This document shows positions 44,161 to 52,981 of a stretch of DNA of 64,000 nucleotides, in pieces (position 1 is the stretch's first letter; every line of letters starts with the position of its first letter). The notes beneath the pieces were generated by a model. It saw nothing but the letters and a program-made list of their open reading frames with translations, was not told the DNA's origin and made no database searches. The DNA comes from Marivita lacus (lineage in GTDB: Bacteria; Pseudomonadota; Alphaproteobacteria; Rhodobacterales; Rhodobacteraceae). The stretch is taken from contig NZ_BMFC01000007.1 in the NCBI RefSeq assembly GCF_014637725.1, forward strand, positions 62,001 through 126,000, written 5' to 3'. The translations under genes were made by a program, and so were the position numbers.

Positions 44161-45264
44161 ATGTTCAGATTTGCAGATCGCTGGCGCGGCTTTTTCGTTG
44201 GGTTTCTTGCAGCAAGCCTCGGCGCTTTCTTGATCCTCGAAGCCCCGTGGCGCGCGCCTGAGCCGCGCCAAATTGCTCCCCGAGGCGAACTTGCCCCTCA
44301 AGAGGAAACCACAATTGCCCTGTTCGAGGCGACACGCGGATCGGTGGTGTCGATCACGACCGAAGCGCGCGTCCTCAATCCTTGGTCGCGCCGTGCGGTT
44401 GATGTGCCGCGTGGCACGGGCTCGGGGTTTGTCTGGGATGATCGGGGCCATATCGTCACCAACAATCACGTCATCAAGGGCGCTTCTGGCGCGCGGGTCC
44501 GGCTGGCGGATGGGCGCGAACTGAGCGCTCAACTGATTGGAACCGCACCAGAGCACGATCTTGCCGTCCTTCGCATCGATGCCGGTTTCGACACGCCACC
44601 GGCCATGCCGGTCGGAGAAAGCGGCACTCTGCGCGTCGGGCAATCCGTGTTGGCCATCGGCAATCCCTTCGGCCTCGACTGGACGCTGACGACGGGGATC
44701 GTCTCGGCCCTCGATCGCGAGATCCCGACCCAGGATGGCGGAACAATCGCGGGCTTGGTCCAGACCGATGCCGCGATCAATCCCGGCAATTCCGGAGGAC
44801 CGCTGATCGACAGCGCGGGCCGACTGATCGGGGTAAACACGGCGATCTTCAGCCCGTCCGGATCAAGTGCGGGGATCGGCTTTGCCGTACCGGTGGATAT
44901 TGTGAACAGGGTGGTCCCTCAACTGATCGCAGGTGGCCGTTATCGTCCGCCGTATCTTGGCATCAGACATTCCGACCGGATCAATAGCCTTGCCGCGATG
45001 CAGGGTCTGGAAGGCGTTGTCGTGCTTGATGTCGAGCCGGGATCTCCCGCCTCAGCAGCGGGTCTGCGCGCAGCGCGTCAGGAAGCTTCGGGTCGGCTGG
45101 TTCCGGGCGACATCATCATTGGTATCGATGAACGGGACGTTGCAACTTCGGCAGACTTGCACGATGCGCTCGAATCCCACGCGCCCGGCGCGAACATCAC
45201 GATCCGCGTACTCCGAGACGGCAAGCCGATGGAGTTGGGAGCTGCGCTGGCCGAGCCCCAGTAG
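44161..45264 (+). CDS. HtrA/DegP-like serine protease with one PDZ domain
   Basis: The 367-residue protein has an N-terminal membrane anchor or uncleaved signal (FFVGFLAASLGAFLILEAPW), a trypsin-like domain with His103 (TNNHVIKG), Asp133 (EHDLAVLRI) and Ser211 (NPGNSGGPL), and a C-terminal PDZ domain (YLGIRHSDRINSLAAM ... LVPGDIIIGIDERDVATSADL). A single PDZ suits a DegS/HhoB-like membrane-bound periplasmic protease in envelope quality control. It is monocistronic and convergent with an ExoD-like gene. Confidence 0.9.
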   Translation: MFRFADRWRGFFVGFLAASLGAFLILEAPWRAPEPRQIAPRGELAPQEETTIALFEATRGSVVSITTEARVLNPWSRRAVDVPRGTGSGFVWDDRGHIVTNNHVIKGASGARVRLADGRELSAQLIGTAPEHDLAVLRIDAGFDTPPAMPVGESGTLRVGQSVLAIGNPFGLDWTLTTGIVSALDREIPTQDGGTIAGLVQTDAAINPGNSGGPLIDSAGRLIGVNTAIFSPSGSSAGIGFAVPVDIVNRVVPQLIAGGRYRPPYLGIRHSDRINSLAAMQGLEGVVVLDVEPGSPASAAGLRAARQEASGRLVPGDIIIGIDERDVATSADLHDALESHAPGANITIRVLRDGKPMELGAALAEPQ

Positions 45265-45331
45265 CCATCGTCTGCTGCACGGACGGACGGATGCGTACAC
45301 GTCTTCGGTTGGACATGGACGCGCGCACCAG

Positions 45332-45952
45332 TCAATCAATCATCGCCTCTGCGCCCACCACGAGAGAGATCAGGATCGTCGCGGTCAGGAGCACCGACGC
45401 CGCTCCAAGGCCAAGGCCGATGGTCGCGACAAGCCCATCCCGCTCGACAAGCCCGACGCCGAACACGAACAGCGAAATGGCCGGGAACCAGCCGCTCAAC
45501 GGCACGGGCAGGAAGAGCGCAAAGGCAATCACGAAAAGCATCAGGCCCAGAAGTCGCTCGTTGCGCCGCGCAAAAAGCAGCGTGTAGCGCGGTATCAGAA
45601 TGCGTTCCAATCTCCGTGTGACGGGTCTCAGGCGCAGTATCGTCCGCCGCAGTTTGACCGGATCAAGCCGCGATCTGGCCAGCGGTCCGGGCAGCCTGAC
45701 ATGAGTGTAGCCCAGCATCATCTGACCTGTCGTCAGCAATAGAGGGAGAGCGGTGATGAGGGACGATCCCGGTGGCAGTGGAAGCAGCGTGAACAGTGAG
45801 AAAACGACGATCGCCCACCCGAAGGATGTCTCGCCGAGCGCCGACAACAGATTGCCAAGGGTCAGGGTGCCAGCAAGATGCTGACTGCGCGATAAGCGCA
45901 GGATCGGGAGCGACAGGGAGGGTCGCCGTCGTTGTCCGTTCTCTGGCGGCAT
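45332..45952 (-). CDS. exoD: ExoD-family exopolysaccharide synthesis membrane protein
   Basis: The protein of about 206 residues matches the ExoD family: an N-terminal helix HLAGTLTLGNLLSALGETSFGWAIVVFSLFTLLPLPPGSS-type segment (residues about 25-65), GQMMLGYTHVRLPGPLARSRL, and three further hydrophobic segments near the C terminus. ExoD was first linked to exopolysaccharide production and nodule invasion in Sinorhizobium; its biochemical role is unknown. ATG 45952 is favoured over 45976 because AAAGGG precedes it. Confidence 0.85.
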   Translation of the reverse strand: MPPENGQRRRPSLSLPILRLSRSQHLAGTLTLGNLLSALGETSFGWAIVVFSLFTLLPLPPGSSLITALPLLLTTGQMMLGYTHVRLPGPLARSRLDPVKLRRTILRLRPVTRRLERILIPRYTLLFARRNERLLGLMLFVIAFALFLPVPLSGWFPAISLFVFGVGLVERDGLVATIGLGLGAASVLLTATILISLVVGAEAMID

Positions 45953-46209
45953 GAAATCCCTTTCGCATCGCTGCATCGCATATCAGGTCGCGAGCCGACC
46001 AATGCAATCGTGGACAGACTGTCCCATGAGAAAAACGCGGAGAGGTTCCTTCCAGATCCCCCTGGCACGTGGTCCGCAAAGACTCACCGCTCCTGCACAG
46101 CAAAACGCACCCCGAGAAAGCGCATTGCACAAACTTGCAAACCTCTCGCATTGTAAACGACCACCGGCAGGATATGGTCTGGCCAACAAAATTGAGCAGT
46201 GAGGCTCCT

Positions 46210-46707
46210 GTGACCTTCCCCGTCAGTCCTTTTGAAAACGAGCGTCTTTCGATCCTTTACGAGACTGGGCTCCTTGACGGGGAACCCAACCCGCATCTCG
46301 AAGACCTCTGTGCTCATGCAAGAGCCAAGTTCGGTGTGGAGATGGCGCTGGTCACTCTGCTCGAAGAGGATGTGCAATGTGTGCGCTCCGGCCTCGGTGA
46401 CAGTTCGCTAACAACGCCCCGCGAAGTAACATTTTGCAATTATACCATCCTGGAAAACCAGCTCTTCGTGGTGCCCGACGCCCGAAAGGATAGCCGCTTC
46501 AGCGCGTATCCAGCTGTGACTGGTGACCCACATATCCGGTTTTATGCGGGCGCACCGCTGGTCTACAACGAGAATATTCGTCTGGGTTCCTTCTGTCTCA
46601 TGGACACGTCGCCAAGGGACGTGACCCTGGCAGGGCGGCAGGCGTTGCAAGATTACGCGGCGCGTGCGACCGATGAATTGGTTCGCACGATCTCTACCTC
46701 GGCGTGA
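46210..46707 (+). CDS. GAF-domain protein
   Basis: Starting at GTG 46210 (GAGG five bases before), the 165-residue protein is almost entirely one GAF domain: FENERLSILYETGLLDGEPN, ALVTLLEEDVQCVRSGLG, a probable small-molecule pocket in TFCNYTILENQLFVVPDA and HIRFYAGAPLVYNENIRLGSFCLMD. It has no output domain, so it would act as a sensor or partner protein. Two cysteines lie in the pocket region. It sits at the edge of the chemotaxis block and may feed into it, but this is inferred from position. It is convergent with the PAS-protein gene across a strong terminator. Confidence 0.8.
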   Translation: MTFPVSPFENERLSILYETGLLDGEPNPHLEDLCAHARAKFGVEMALVTLLEEDVQCVRSGLGDSSLTTPREVTFCNYTILENQLFVVPDARKDSRFSAYPAVTGDPHIRFYAGAPLVYNENIRLGSFCLMDTSPRDVTLAGRQALQDYAARATDELVRTISTSA

Positions 46708-46740
46708 TCTTCGGGCAGACGATGTCTGCTCGCGATTCTT

Positions 46741-46749
46741 TTTTCGCAA
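46741..46749 (+). promoter_or_regulatory. TTTTCGCAA motif copy in intergenic DNA
   Basis: This copy lies between the convergent GAF and PAS-protein genes, so it is not in an obvious promoter position. It is one of at least eight copies in the motility block. Confidence 0.35.
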
Positions 46750-46820
46750 ATATGAAGCTGACTTCCGATCAACCCTTACAGAGCGTTTGTGAAATCAAGA
46801 TGATCTTTGAGTCTGTCAAA

Positions 46821-46853
46821 GACGCGCGTGCCGGGTTCACGCGCGTCTTTTCT
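46821..46853. terminator. Strong bidirectional intrinsic terminator
   Basis: GACGCGCGTG and CACGCGCGTC form a perfect 10-base GC-rich stem around a 7-base loop, followed by TTTTCT on the plus strand. It ends the GAF gene transcript. One arm lies just inside the 3' end of the convergent PAS-protein gene, so it probably serves both genes, although the minus-strand T run is only three bases. Confidence 0.8.
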
Positions 46854-48063
46854 GGTGGCTCAGGGCATGTGACGTGGTCCATTGGACCTGCTGCCCCAAA
46901 GAGGTGATACCTACAAGGCGGCGGCCGATCTCGTCCTGGAACCCGTCAAGCTGGCTGCCGATCTCGTCCAGCGAGACGCCGGTGTGGCGAAGCGTGGCAC
47001 CTTCGATCCGGCACAGCATGCGGATGGAATTGAGCGCGGTGACATGCTTGCGCATCTCTGCGAGGTGGCTGTCCACGGTCGCCGCTTGCCGCATCGTGCG
47101 GATCTGACACTCCTCAGCCTTCTCACCGTAATCCGCAGCCATGGCATTCAGACGCGCCTGTTCCGCAGATGCGTCGCCCTCGCCCAATGACTCATCTTTC
47201 GCAAAGGCTTCTGCCATTTCTGACAAAAGATCCGCAGAGTTGAGCAGGAACAGGTTTTCCGAAACAGACCGCGCGATGCCGCCAAAACCGATGGTTTCAT
47301 CCAGTGCCCGTGTGTTGAGCCAGTCCACCATGTCATTTGCCAGAAGGGCGTAATTGTCAGAAATCGCGCTGACCGGCCGCCCGAGTTCGCCCAGTTGCGA
47401 GGCCGCGATACGAAGGTTCAGAGCGATCCGCAGTGCTTCGGCGAACATCGACTGCATTCCGTTGAGCGCAATCTCGATCTGATCGGCAGCTTCCGCCGCA
47501 GCAAGCGTTTCGGAGCGGGATGTCCCTGCACCACCAAGCTGTCGTTCCCTGTTCTGCACTTCCGTCGCAAGGGCGCGGGCCTGAAAGGAGTCGTAGCTTG
47601 GAAATCCATGCTCGGCGAGCCGCTGCACAAGGCTTTCTGCGCTTTCCGCTGGTGTTCGGCCCTTAGTCTCTGCTGTACGCAATTCGGCGTAGACCTCCTT
47701 GACCTTGTACAACATCTCGGAGGTCGGCTTGATCCGTACCGAAAGATACCCGCTCTCCTGTGGAACGATCACGGCGAAGACCCAGTAGAAGCGGCCATCC
47801 GACGAACTGTTGCAGACATAAGCTCCTGTCGGCTGGCCTGCCTTGATCCGTTCCCAAAACAGATGAAAGACCCCCTTGGGCATTTCCGGATGACGGATCA
47901 GCTTGTGCGGCGCGTTGATCAGCCGCTCCCAAGGGTAGCCAGAGACACGCTGGAAGACGGAGTTGCCTGCCTCTATGACGCCGCGCCCGTCAGTGCGGGA
48001 AAAGAAAATCTCTTCAATTCCAAACGGTACTTCCACTTCCTGGACCTGAGCAGCGTCGAGCAT
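46837..48063 (-). CDS. Soluble Aer-like PAS-domain protein without MCP signalling domain
   Basis: The 408-residue protein starts with a PAS domain of the aerotaxis-receptor type (FFSRTDGRGVIEAGNSVFQRVSGY, RHPEMPKGVFHLFWERIKAG, SDGRFYWVFAVIVP; residues 15-115). The rest (about 120-408) is predicted to be mostly helical, with many Ala, Glu and Leu residues and no transmembrane helix, and it lacks the hairpin-tip motif of methyl-accepting proteins. It sits directly upstream of the che operon on the opposite strand. It may be a redox sensor that acts through another route or on CheA indirectly. The stop codon lies inside the terminator stem. Confidence 0.82.
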   Translation of the reverse strand: MLDAAQVQEVEVPFGIEEIFFSRTDGRGVIEAGNSVFQRVSGYPWERLINAPHKLIRHPEMPKGVFHLFWERIKAGQPTGAYVCNSSSDGRFYWVFAVIVPQESGYLSVRIKPTSEMLYKVKEVYAELRTAETKGRTPAESAESLVQRLAEHGFPSYDSFQARALATEVQNRERQLGGAGTSRSETLAAAEAADQIEIALNGMQSMFAEALRIALNLRIAASQLGELGRPVSAISDNYALLANDMVDWLNTRALDETIGFGGIARSVSENLFLLNSADLLSEMAEAFAKDESLGEGDASAEQARLNAMAADYGEKAEECQIRTMRQAATVDSHLAEMRKHVTALNSIRMLCRIEGATLRHTGVSLDEIGSQLDGFQDEIGRRLVGITSLGQQVQWTTSHALSHQKRRA

Positions 48064-48158
48064 CGCGGAGCCTCCTGATTCTGGCTTATTTTATTTTTCA
48101 CAAATATTGTTCTATCGCGCGATTCGGCGTCTGTCGATACTGATGGCATGCGGTGATG

Positions 48159-48317
48159 TTGCGAAAAAAGCACAATCATAAGTCCGCAAGGATGTGAAGT
48201 TCTGCATAAAAACCAAGGCTTCGAACGCTTTCGCCCCTGTTTCCCGGAACTTGACAGCTGATCCTTCCAACGCAGAAGATTGCCTTGCGAAAAAGTAAAC
48301 CACTGTTATTTTCGCAA
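48159..48317. promoter_or_regulatory. Divergent promoter region of che operon with three TTTTCGCAA motifs
   Basis: The region between the PAS-protein gene and the STAS gene contains TTGCGAAAA at 48159-48167 and 48285-48293 and TTTTCGCAA at 48309-48317. The last two face each other 15 bases apart as an inverted pair. A related TTTTTCACAAA lies at about 48096. This is the likely control region of the che operon. Confidence 0.5.
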
Positions 48318-48340
48318 ATGTGAAAAGCAAGGGGCTGCCG

Positions 48341-48700
48341 ATGACCATACTCGTCCAGACATCCAGCGCGCCGGAGACCCCCGGGGCCGCCACCAATCCG
48401 CCACCTGAATTCCGCTCGAAAAGATGCGCGCATTATGACCTGCCCGAAACGGCCGACCAGGATGACCTTGTGCACCTGCAGGCGTTCCTTGCCGACAATA
48501 TAGGCGCGGCCGTGGTGATCTCGGCCACTCAGATGCGGCGCGCCGATACAATCCTCCTTCAGCTGCTTCTGGCAGCACGGAATGACTGGGAGCAGCGCAA
48601 TATCTCCTTCAGCGTGGTGGATCTTCCCAAGGCGGTCGCTGCCGTTCTGCCCGTTCTGGGACTGCGGCCCGACATGATCGGCCTGAAGGACATGCAATGA
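48341..48700 (+). CDS. STAS-domain protein at head of che operon
   Basis: The protein of 119 residues (ATG 48341, AAGGGG six bases upstream) shows a STAS-like fold: AVVISATQMRRADTILLQLLLAARNDWEQRNISFSVVD-type segment at residues 55-95 and a closing helix VLPVLGLRPDMIGL. The usual phosphorylatable serine of anti-sigma antagonist proteins is not evident; RADT occupies that position. Its stop overlaps the cheY start by 4 bases. In related organisms STAS proteins accompany che operons of this kind; its partner is unknown. Confidence 0.7.
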   Translation: MTILVQTSSAPETPGAATNPPPEFRSKRCAHYDLPETADQDDLVHLQAFLADNIGAAVVISATQMRRADTILLQLLLAARNDWEQRNISFSVVDLPKAVAAVLPVLGLRPDMIGLKDMQ

Positions 48701-49068
48701 GCATCATGGTTCTGGCGATCGACGATTCGCGCACAATCCGCAGCATGGTGCGTCAGGCACTCGCTGCGGCGGGGTTTTCCTGCGAACTGGCAGAAGACGG
48801 GGTCGAAGGTGTGCGTCGGTTCGAAGAGCTGCGCCCCGACGTGGTCATCACCGACATCAACATGCCCCACATGGACGGTTTTGGCGTCATCGAGGCGATC
48901 CGGAAGGATGTCGCCAATCGCAGGATTCCGATCCTTGTTCTGACCACGGAAACGGCCACCGAATTCAAGACGCGTGCCCGTGATGCCGGTGCCACCGGAT
49001 GGATCGGAAAGCCCTTCGACGATCAGGCGCTGGTTCAAGTCATTCGCCGCGTCACGGGAGCGTCGTGA
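48697..49068 (+). CDS. cheY: Chemotaxis response regulator CheY (first copy)
   Basis: A single-domain receiver of 123 residues with Asp pair in VLAIDDSRTIR, phosphoacceptor Asp in VVITDINMPHMDGFG, Thr in VLTTETAT and Lys in WIGKPFDDQAL. It receives phosphate from CheA and would bind the flagellar switch or act as a phosphate sink. It overlaps the STAS gene and precedes cheA by one base. Confidence 0.93.
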   Translation: MSIMVLAIDDSRTIRSMVRQALAAAGFSCELAEDGVEGVRRFEELRPDVVITDINMPHMDGFGVIEAIRKDVANRRIPILVLTTETATEFKTRARDAGATGWIGKPFDDQALVQVIRRVTGAS

Positions 49069-49069
49069 G

Positions 49070-51199
49070 ATGGCGAGCAACGAATCCTTCCGAAACCTGT
49101 TCTTCGAGGAGGCCGAGGATCTTCTGGCATCACTGTCGGATGATCTGGTCCGGTTGAACGCCGGGACCTCGGACAACGAGATCGTTCATTCGATCTTTCG
49201 CGCTGTTCACTCCATCAAGGGCAGCGCCGGTGCCTTCGCGCTCGACGAGCTGGTCGGATTTGCGCATCGCTACGAGACCGTTCTGGACGAAGTGCGCAGC
49301 GACCGGCTTGAATTGACGCCCGATCTCTTCCGGGTCGTCCAGAGATCGGCTGACCATCTTGCTGTCCTCGTCGAGGCGGCCCGCACCGAACAATGCACTG
49401 ACAGGGTGGTCACGGACGCAGCACTCGCCGCTCTTGATGCGTGTCTTGGGTCAAATGCGGCGGACACGGCAGCTTCTTCGACGGAAGAGTCCGACGCACC
49501 AGAGCAGGCACCGATCCTTGATGCGCCTTTGTTCGACTTCCCGGCGCTGTCCCTCGACATCGGCGACCTGATGTCGGCCAGCCCGCAAAGCTATGACATC
49601 TGCTTCCGCCCCCATCCTGCGCTTTATGAAAACAGTCACGAACCGGCTTTTCTGATTTCGCATCTCGCAGAGCTTGGGACGCTCGAGGCCGAGGTGGACC
49701 TGTCAGCACTGCCGCATTGGAGCGCGCCCGAGATCGTTCAGCCCGCGCTTTCATGGAACCTGCGCCTCGCAACCGAAGCCGGACGTGAGGCCATCGAGGA
49801 GGTTTTCGAGTTCGTCGATGGCCTCTGTGATCTCACCATTGATGCCAAGGACGATGACATGCCCGAGCAGAATACGCAGGACGGCGCTGCCAGCATGAGC
49901 ATGGCAGACACCACCACGGCTCTTCTGGACGCGGCCCCGCCCCTCCTACAAGCCGATATCGACATGACCGAAGCCGCCGCTGCCAGCAAGATGCCGGATG
50001 CACCGCGTCCAACGCTGCGGGTCGATCTCGACAGGATCGAGCGGCTGTTCAACGCCGTGGGCGAGCTGATCATCAACCAGTCGATGATCGCCCAGCGGGT
50101 CGACGACCTGCAGCTTACCCACGACGCGGACATGACCGTTCATGTCGAGAGCTACCGGCTGCTTGCGCGCGACATCCAGGAGGCCGTAATGGCGATCCGT
50201 GCGCAGCCAGTGAAGCCGCTGTTCCAGCGCATGTCCCGCATCGTGCGCGAAGCGGCTGATGGCACCGACAAACAGGCGCAGCTGGTGATGATCGGTGAAG
50301 GCACCGAGGTCGACAAGACCGTGATTGAGCGCCTTGCCGACCCTCTCACTCACATGATCCGCAATTCAGTGGACCACGGCCTTGAAACGCCCGAAATGCG
50401 CAGCGCCAACGGCAAGGATCCGGTGGGTACGATCTGGCTGTCAGCAGCGCATCGTTCGGGCAGCGTGGTCATCACCATCCGCGATGACGGCGCCGGGCTT
50501 GATCGCGACAAGGTTCTGGGCGTCGCTGTCAAGAAAGGCCTGGTACCGGCAGACGCCGACCTGTCGGAGACCGAGATCGACAACCTCATCTTCCTGCCGG
50601 GGTTTTCGACGGCCTCTGCAACTTCGCTGCTCTCCGGACGCGGTGTCGGACTGGACGTGGTGCGCACGGCGGTCCAGTCGCTTGGCGGTAGGGTCAACAT
50701 CGTCTCGCGCCCCGGCAAGGGAACCGAGTTTACCATAGCGCTACCCCTGACCCTTGCCGTGCTGGACGGGATGCTGATCTCGGTCGGCAACATCAGCATG
50801 CTTGTTCCGATTTCTGCCGTGCTCGAGACGATCCGCCCAATGGCTGGCGAAGTGCAGCCTGTTGGACCGAATGAGCAGCTTCTCTCGATCCGCGGTCGCT
50901 TTGTTCCGGTCATCGACCTTGCGGCAAATCTTGGCATCGCCCGCGCCATCGACGCGGACGCCCCAATGCTGCTCCTGCTTGTCGAGACCGAGGCACGCGG
51001 GACCTGCGCCTTGCTCGTGGACCGGGTCCACGACCAGCGACAGGTCGTGATCAAGGGGCTCGAAAGCAACTACGGCCACGTGCCGGGTGTTTCGGCTGCG
51101 ACCGTTCTCGGCGACGGCCAGATCGCCCTCATCCTCGATCCCGACGCAATCGTCGAACAGACCCACGGGGCCGGCCAGCGCGCCGTGTCCCCCACTTGA
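49070..51199 (+). CDS. cheA: Chemotaxis histidine kinase CheA
   Basis: The 709-residue kinase has the Hpt (P1) domain with phosphorylatable His47 in RAVHSIKGSAGAF, a middle region with YDICFRPHPALYENSHEPAFL and ELGTLEAEVDLSALP, the dimerisation helices (RPTLRVDLDRIERLFNAVGELIINQSMIAQ), the ATPase boxes IRNSVDHGLE, DDGAGLDRDKV and GRGVGLDVVRTAVQSLGG, and a CheW-like P5 domain at the end. It phosphorylates the CheY proteins in response to receptors. The start ATG 49070 follows GTGAG; the frame open upstream to 48974 is inside cheY. Confidence 0.97.
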   Translation: MASNESFRNLFFEEAEDLLASLSDDLVRLNAGTSDNEIVHSIFRAVHSIKGSAGAFALDELVGFAHRYETVLDEVRSDRLELTPDLFRVVQRSADHLAVLVEAARTEQCTDRVVTDAALAALDACLGSNAADTAASSTEESDAPEQAPILDAPLFDFPALSLDIGDLMSASPQSYDICFRPHPALYENSHEPAFLISHLAELGTLEAEVDLSALPHWSAPEIVQPALSWNLRLATEAGREAIEEVFEFVDGLCDLTIDAKDDDMPEQNTQDGAASMSMADTTTALLDAAPPLLQADIDMTEAAAASKMPDAPRPTLRVDLDRIERLFNAVGELIINQSMIAQRVDDLQLTHDADMTVHVESYRLLARDIQEAVMAIRAQPVKPLFQRMSRIVREAADGTDKQAQLVMIGEGTEVDKTVIERLADPLTHMIRNSVDHGLETPEMRSANGKDPVGTIWLSAAHRSGSVVITIRDDGAGLDRDKVLGVAVKKGLVPADADLSETEIDNLIFLPGFSTASATSLLSGRGVGLDVVRTAVQSLGGRVNIVSRPGKGTEFTIALPLTLAVLDGMLISVGNISMLVPISAVLETIRPMAGEVQPVGPNEQLLSIRGRFVPVIDLAANLGIARAIDADAPMLLLLVETEARGTCALLVDRVHDQRQVVIKGLESNYGHVPGVSAATVLGDGQIALILDPDAIVEQTHGAGQRAVSPT

Positions 51200-51675
51200 T
51201 GGAGACGCCCAAGATGCAGAACGCAGCAGACCACAGCGGCGAGGTCGAATTCGTGATCTTCACTTCGGGAGGACAAAGCTTTTCACTCGATATCCGCCAT
51301 GTCCGCGAAATCCGTGGGCAAAGCGCGGTCACCCCGCTTCCGCATGCGCCTGAAGAGGTGCTTGGCGTAACGAACCTGCGGGGCGCCGTGATCCCGGTCT
51401 TTGACCTCGCGCGCTGTTTCGCGCTTGGCGTCACGGCCGATTCAGAGCGCAACGTCATCGTCATCGCGATGAACGGAACGCAGACCATCGGGCTTTTGGT
51501 GCAATCGGTGTCCGAGATCGTCTCGTTCCCGCGGGCCGACATCCAGGACGCCCCGGATATGCTGGGTGGGTCGGCCCAGAGCCACATCTCGGGTCTGGTG
51601 CCACTTCAGGAGGGCATGAGCCGCGTGATCGATCTGCCCTCGCTGATCCAGCGGCGTATGCCGGTGCCCGCATGA
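51199..51675 (+). CDS. cheW: Chemotaxis coupling protein CheW
   Basis: The 158-residue protein is one CheW/SH3-like domain: FVIFTSGGQSFSLDIRHVREIR, GVTNLRGAVIPVFDLARCF, SDRN-type segment replaced by SERNVIVIAMN, and the closing HISGLVPLQEGMSRVIDL. It joins receptors to CheA. ATG 51199 shares its A with the cheA stop; ATG 51214 is an alternative. The 3' end overlaps cheR by 4 bases. Confidence 0.95.
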   Translation: METPKMQNAADHSGEVEFVIFTSGGQSFSLDIRHVREIRGQSAVTPLPHAPEEVLGVTNLRGAVIPVFDLARCFALGVTADSERNVIVIAMNGTQTIGLLVQSVSEIVSFPRADIQDAPDMLGGSAQSHISGLVPLQEGMSRVIDLPSLIQRRMPVPA

Positions 51676-52595
51676 TCGAAACCCGACCAACCCCGGTTGC
51701 AGGGCCAGCGCTCGACGCCACCGGCGCGATTCCGATGAGCCAGGCTGATTTCAACCGGATCGCCAACCGCGTTCAGGATGATTACGGCATCCAGCTGCCA
51801 CTGGCGAAAAAGGACCTTGTCTATTCCCGGCTTCTGCGGCGGGTCCGTTCGCTTGGGTTTGCGGATTTCGGAGCCTATTGCGATCACGTCGAGAGCGTGG
51901 CCGGGCTGCCGGAGCGGACAGAGATGTTATCGGCGCTCACGACGAACGTGACACATTTCTTCCGGGAGCGGCACCATTTCGACCTTCTTTCCAGTCTGGT
52001 GTTGCCGCCGCTTATCGAAGCCGCGCGGCGCGGGTCCCGGGTCAGGCTCTGGTCAGCCGGGTGTTCCTCGGGTCAGGAACCCTACTCGCTTGCGCTGACA
52101 CTGCTGGCGCTGTGCCCCGATGCGGCGCGGCTCGACATTCGCATTCTCGCCACGGATATCGACCCGAAGATGATCGCACGGGGCAAAGACGCCCTTTATC
52201 CTGCGGCTGAACGCATTGCCATCAGCGAGCCCCTTCTGTCGCGGTTCACCGAAGCCGAGCCCATGGGCGATGGCTTTCGCATATCGGAGGCTGCGCGCGC
52301 GCTTGTTACCTTTGCGCCGCTTAACCTGATCGGTGACTGGCCGATACGCGGGCCGTTCGACGTGATCTTCTGCCGCAACGTCGCGATCTATTTCAGCGCC
52401 GCCATTCAGGAGCGCCTCTGGCAGCGGTTCGCCGCCATCACGCGACCCGGCGCATATCTTTTCATCGGTCATTCCGAACGGATCACCGGCCCCGCAGAGG
52501 CGCGGCTGGAGAACGTCGGCATCACCGCATATCGCGTTCTGCCGCAGCACGATGGCGACCGGCAGACATCCGACAGCACAGGAGCGACGCAATGA
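51672..52595 (+). CDS. cheR: Chemotaxis protein methyltransferase CheR
   Basis: The 307-residue enzyme transfers methyl groups from SAM to receptor glutamates. It has the N-terminal helical domain (LLRRVRSLGFADFGAYC, LTTNVTHFFRERHHFDLL) and the SAM fold with RLWSAGCSSGQEPYSLALTL, ILATDIDPKMI and DVIFCRNVAIYFS, ending in YLFIGHSERI. It overlaps cheW before it and cheY after it by 4 bases each. Confidence 0.96.
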   Translation: MIETRPTPVAGPALDATGAIPMSQADFNRIANRVQDDYGIQLPLAKKDLVYSRLLRRVRSLGFADFGAYCDHVESVAGLPERTEMLSALTTNVTHFFRERHHFDLLSSLVLPPLIEAARRGSRVRLWSAGCSSGQEPYSLALTLLALCPDAARLDIRILATDIDPKMIARGKDALYPAAERIAISEPLLSRFTEAEPMGDGFRISEAARALVTFAPLNLIGDWPIRGPFDVIFCRNVAIYFSAAIQERLWQRFAAITRPGAYLFIGHSERITGPAEARLENVGITAYRVLPQHDGDRQTSDSTGATQ

Positions 52596-52981
52596 GTGTT
52601 CGAGAAAACATCCGGGTCATGGTGGTCGACGACATGGGCGTCAGCCGGGCGCTTGTCGTCAACGCCCTCGACGAAATGGGCGTCATTCACTACTCGGCCG
52701 AGGCCGATCCCAAGGTCGCGCTCGCCAAGCTGTCGGCAAATCCCGTGCACCTTGTGCTGTGCGACATGAACATGCCCGGCATGAACGGGCTGCAGCTTCT
52801 CGAGGCGCTGCGGCGTCAGCCTGCAACGGCCAATATCGGTTTCATCGTCATCACCGGCACACCCTCACCGGACATCATCCAGAAGGGCCAGGCGCTTCGT
52901 CTCAACAATCTTGTCGCCAAGCCTTTCGACACACCCAAGCTTCGCTCTGCGATCGAGCAGGTCATCGGAAAGCGCCTGTGA
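52592..52981 (+). CDS. cheY: Chemotaxis response regulator CheY (second copy)
   Basis: A 129-residue receiver with MVVDDMGVSRA, phosphoacceptor Asp in VLCDMNMPGMNGLQ, Thr in VITGTPS and Lys in NLVAKPFDTPKL. It differs clearly from the first CheY, so the two probably divide tasks (motor binding and phosphate sink). It overlaps cheR by 4 bases and shares its last base with the next start. Confidence 0.93.
   Translation: MSVRENIRVMVVDDMGVSRALVVNALDEMGVIHYSAEADPKVALAKLSANPVHLVLCDMNMPGMNGLQLLEALRRQPATANIGFIVITGTPSPDIIQKGQALRLNNLVAKPFDTPKLRSAIEQVIGKRL

Noticed and set aside
43813-44643. Minus-strand ORF of 276 codons before and inside the HtrA-like gene
   Set aside because: Its second half is antisense to the protease N-terminal region and the first half covers non-coding DNA; no domain was seen.
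48145-48170. Possible sigma-54 promoter (TGGCAT with TTGC downstream)
   Set aside because: The gap between the two elements is about nine bases, not the five needed between TGGCAC and TTGC, and the same TTGCGAAAA occurs elsewhere without a TGGCAC.
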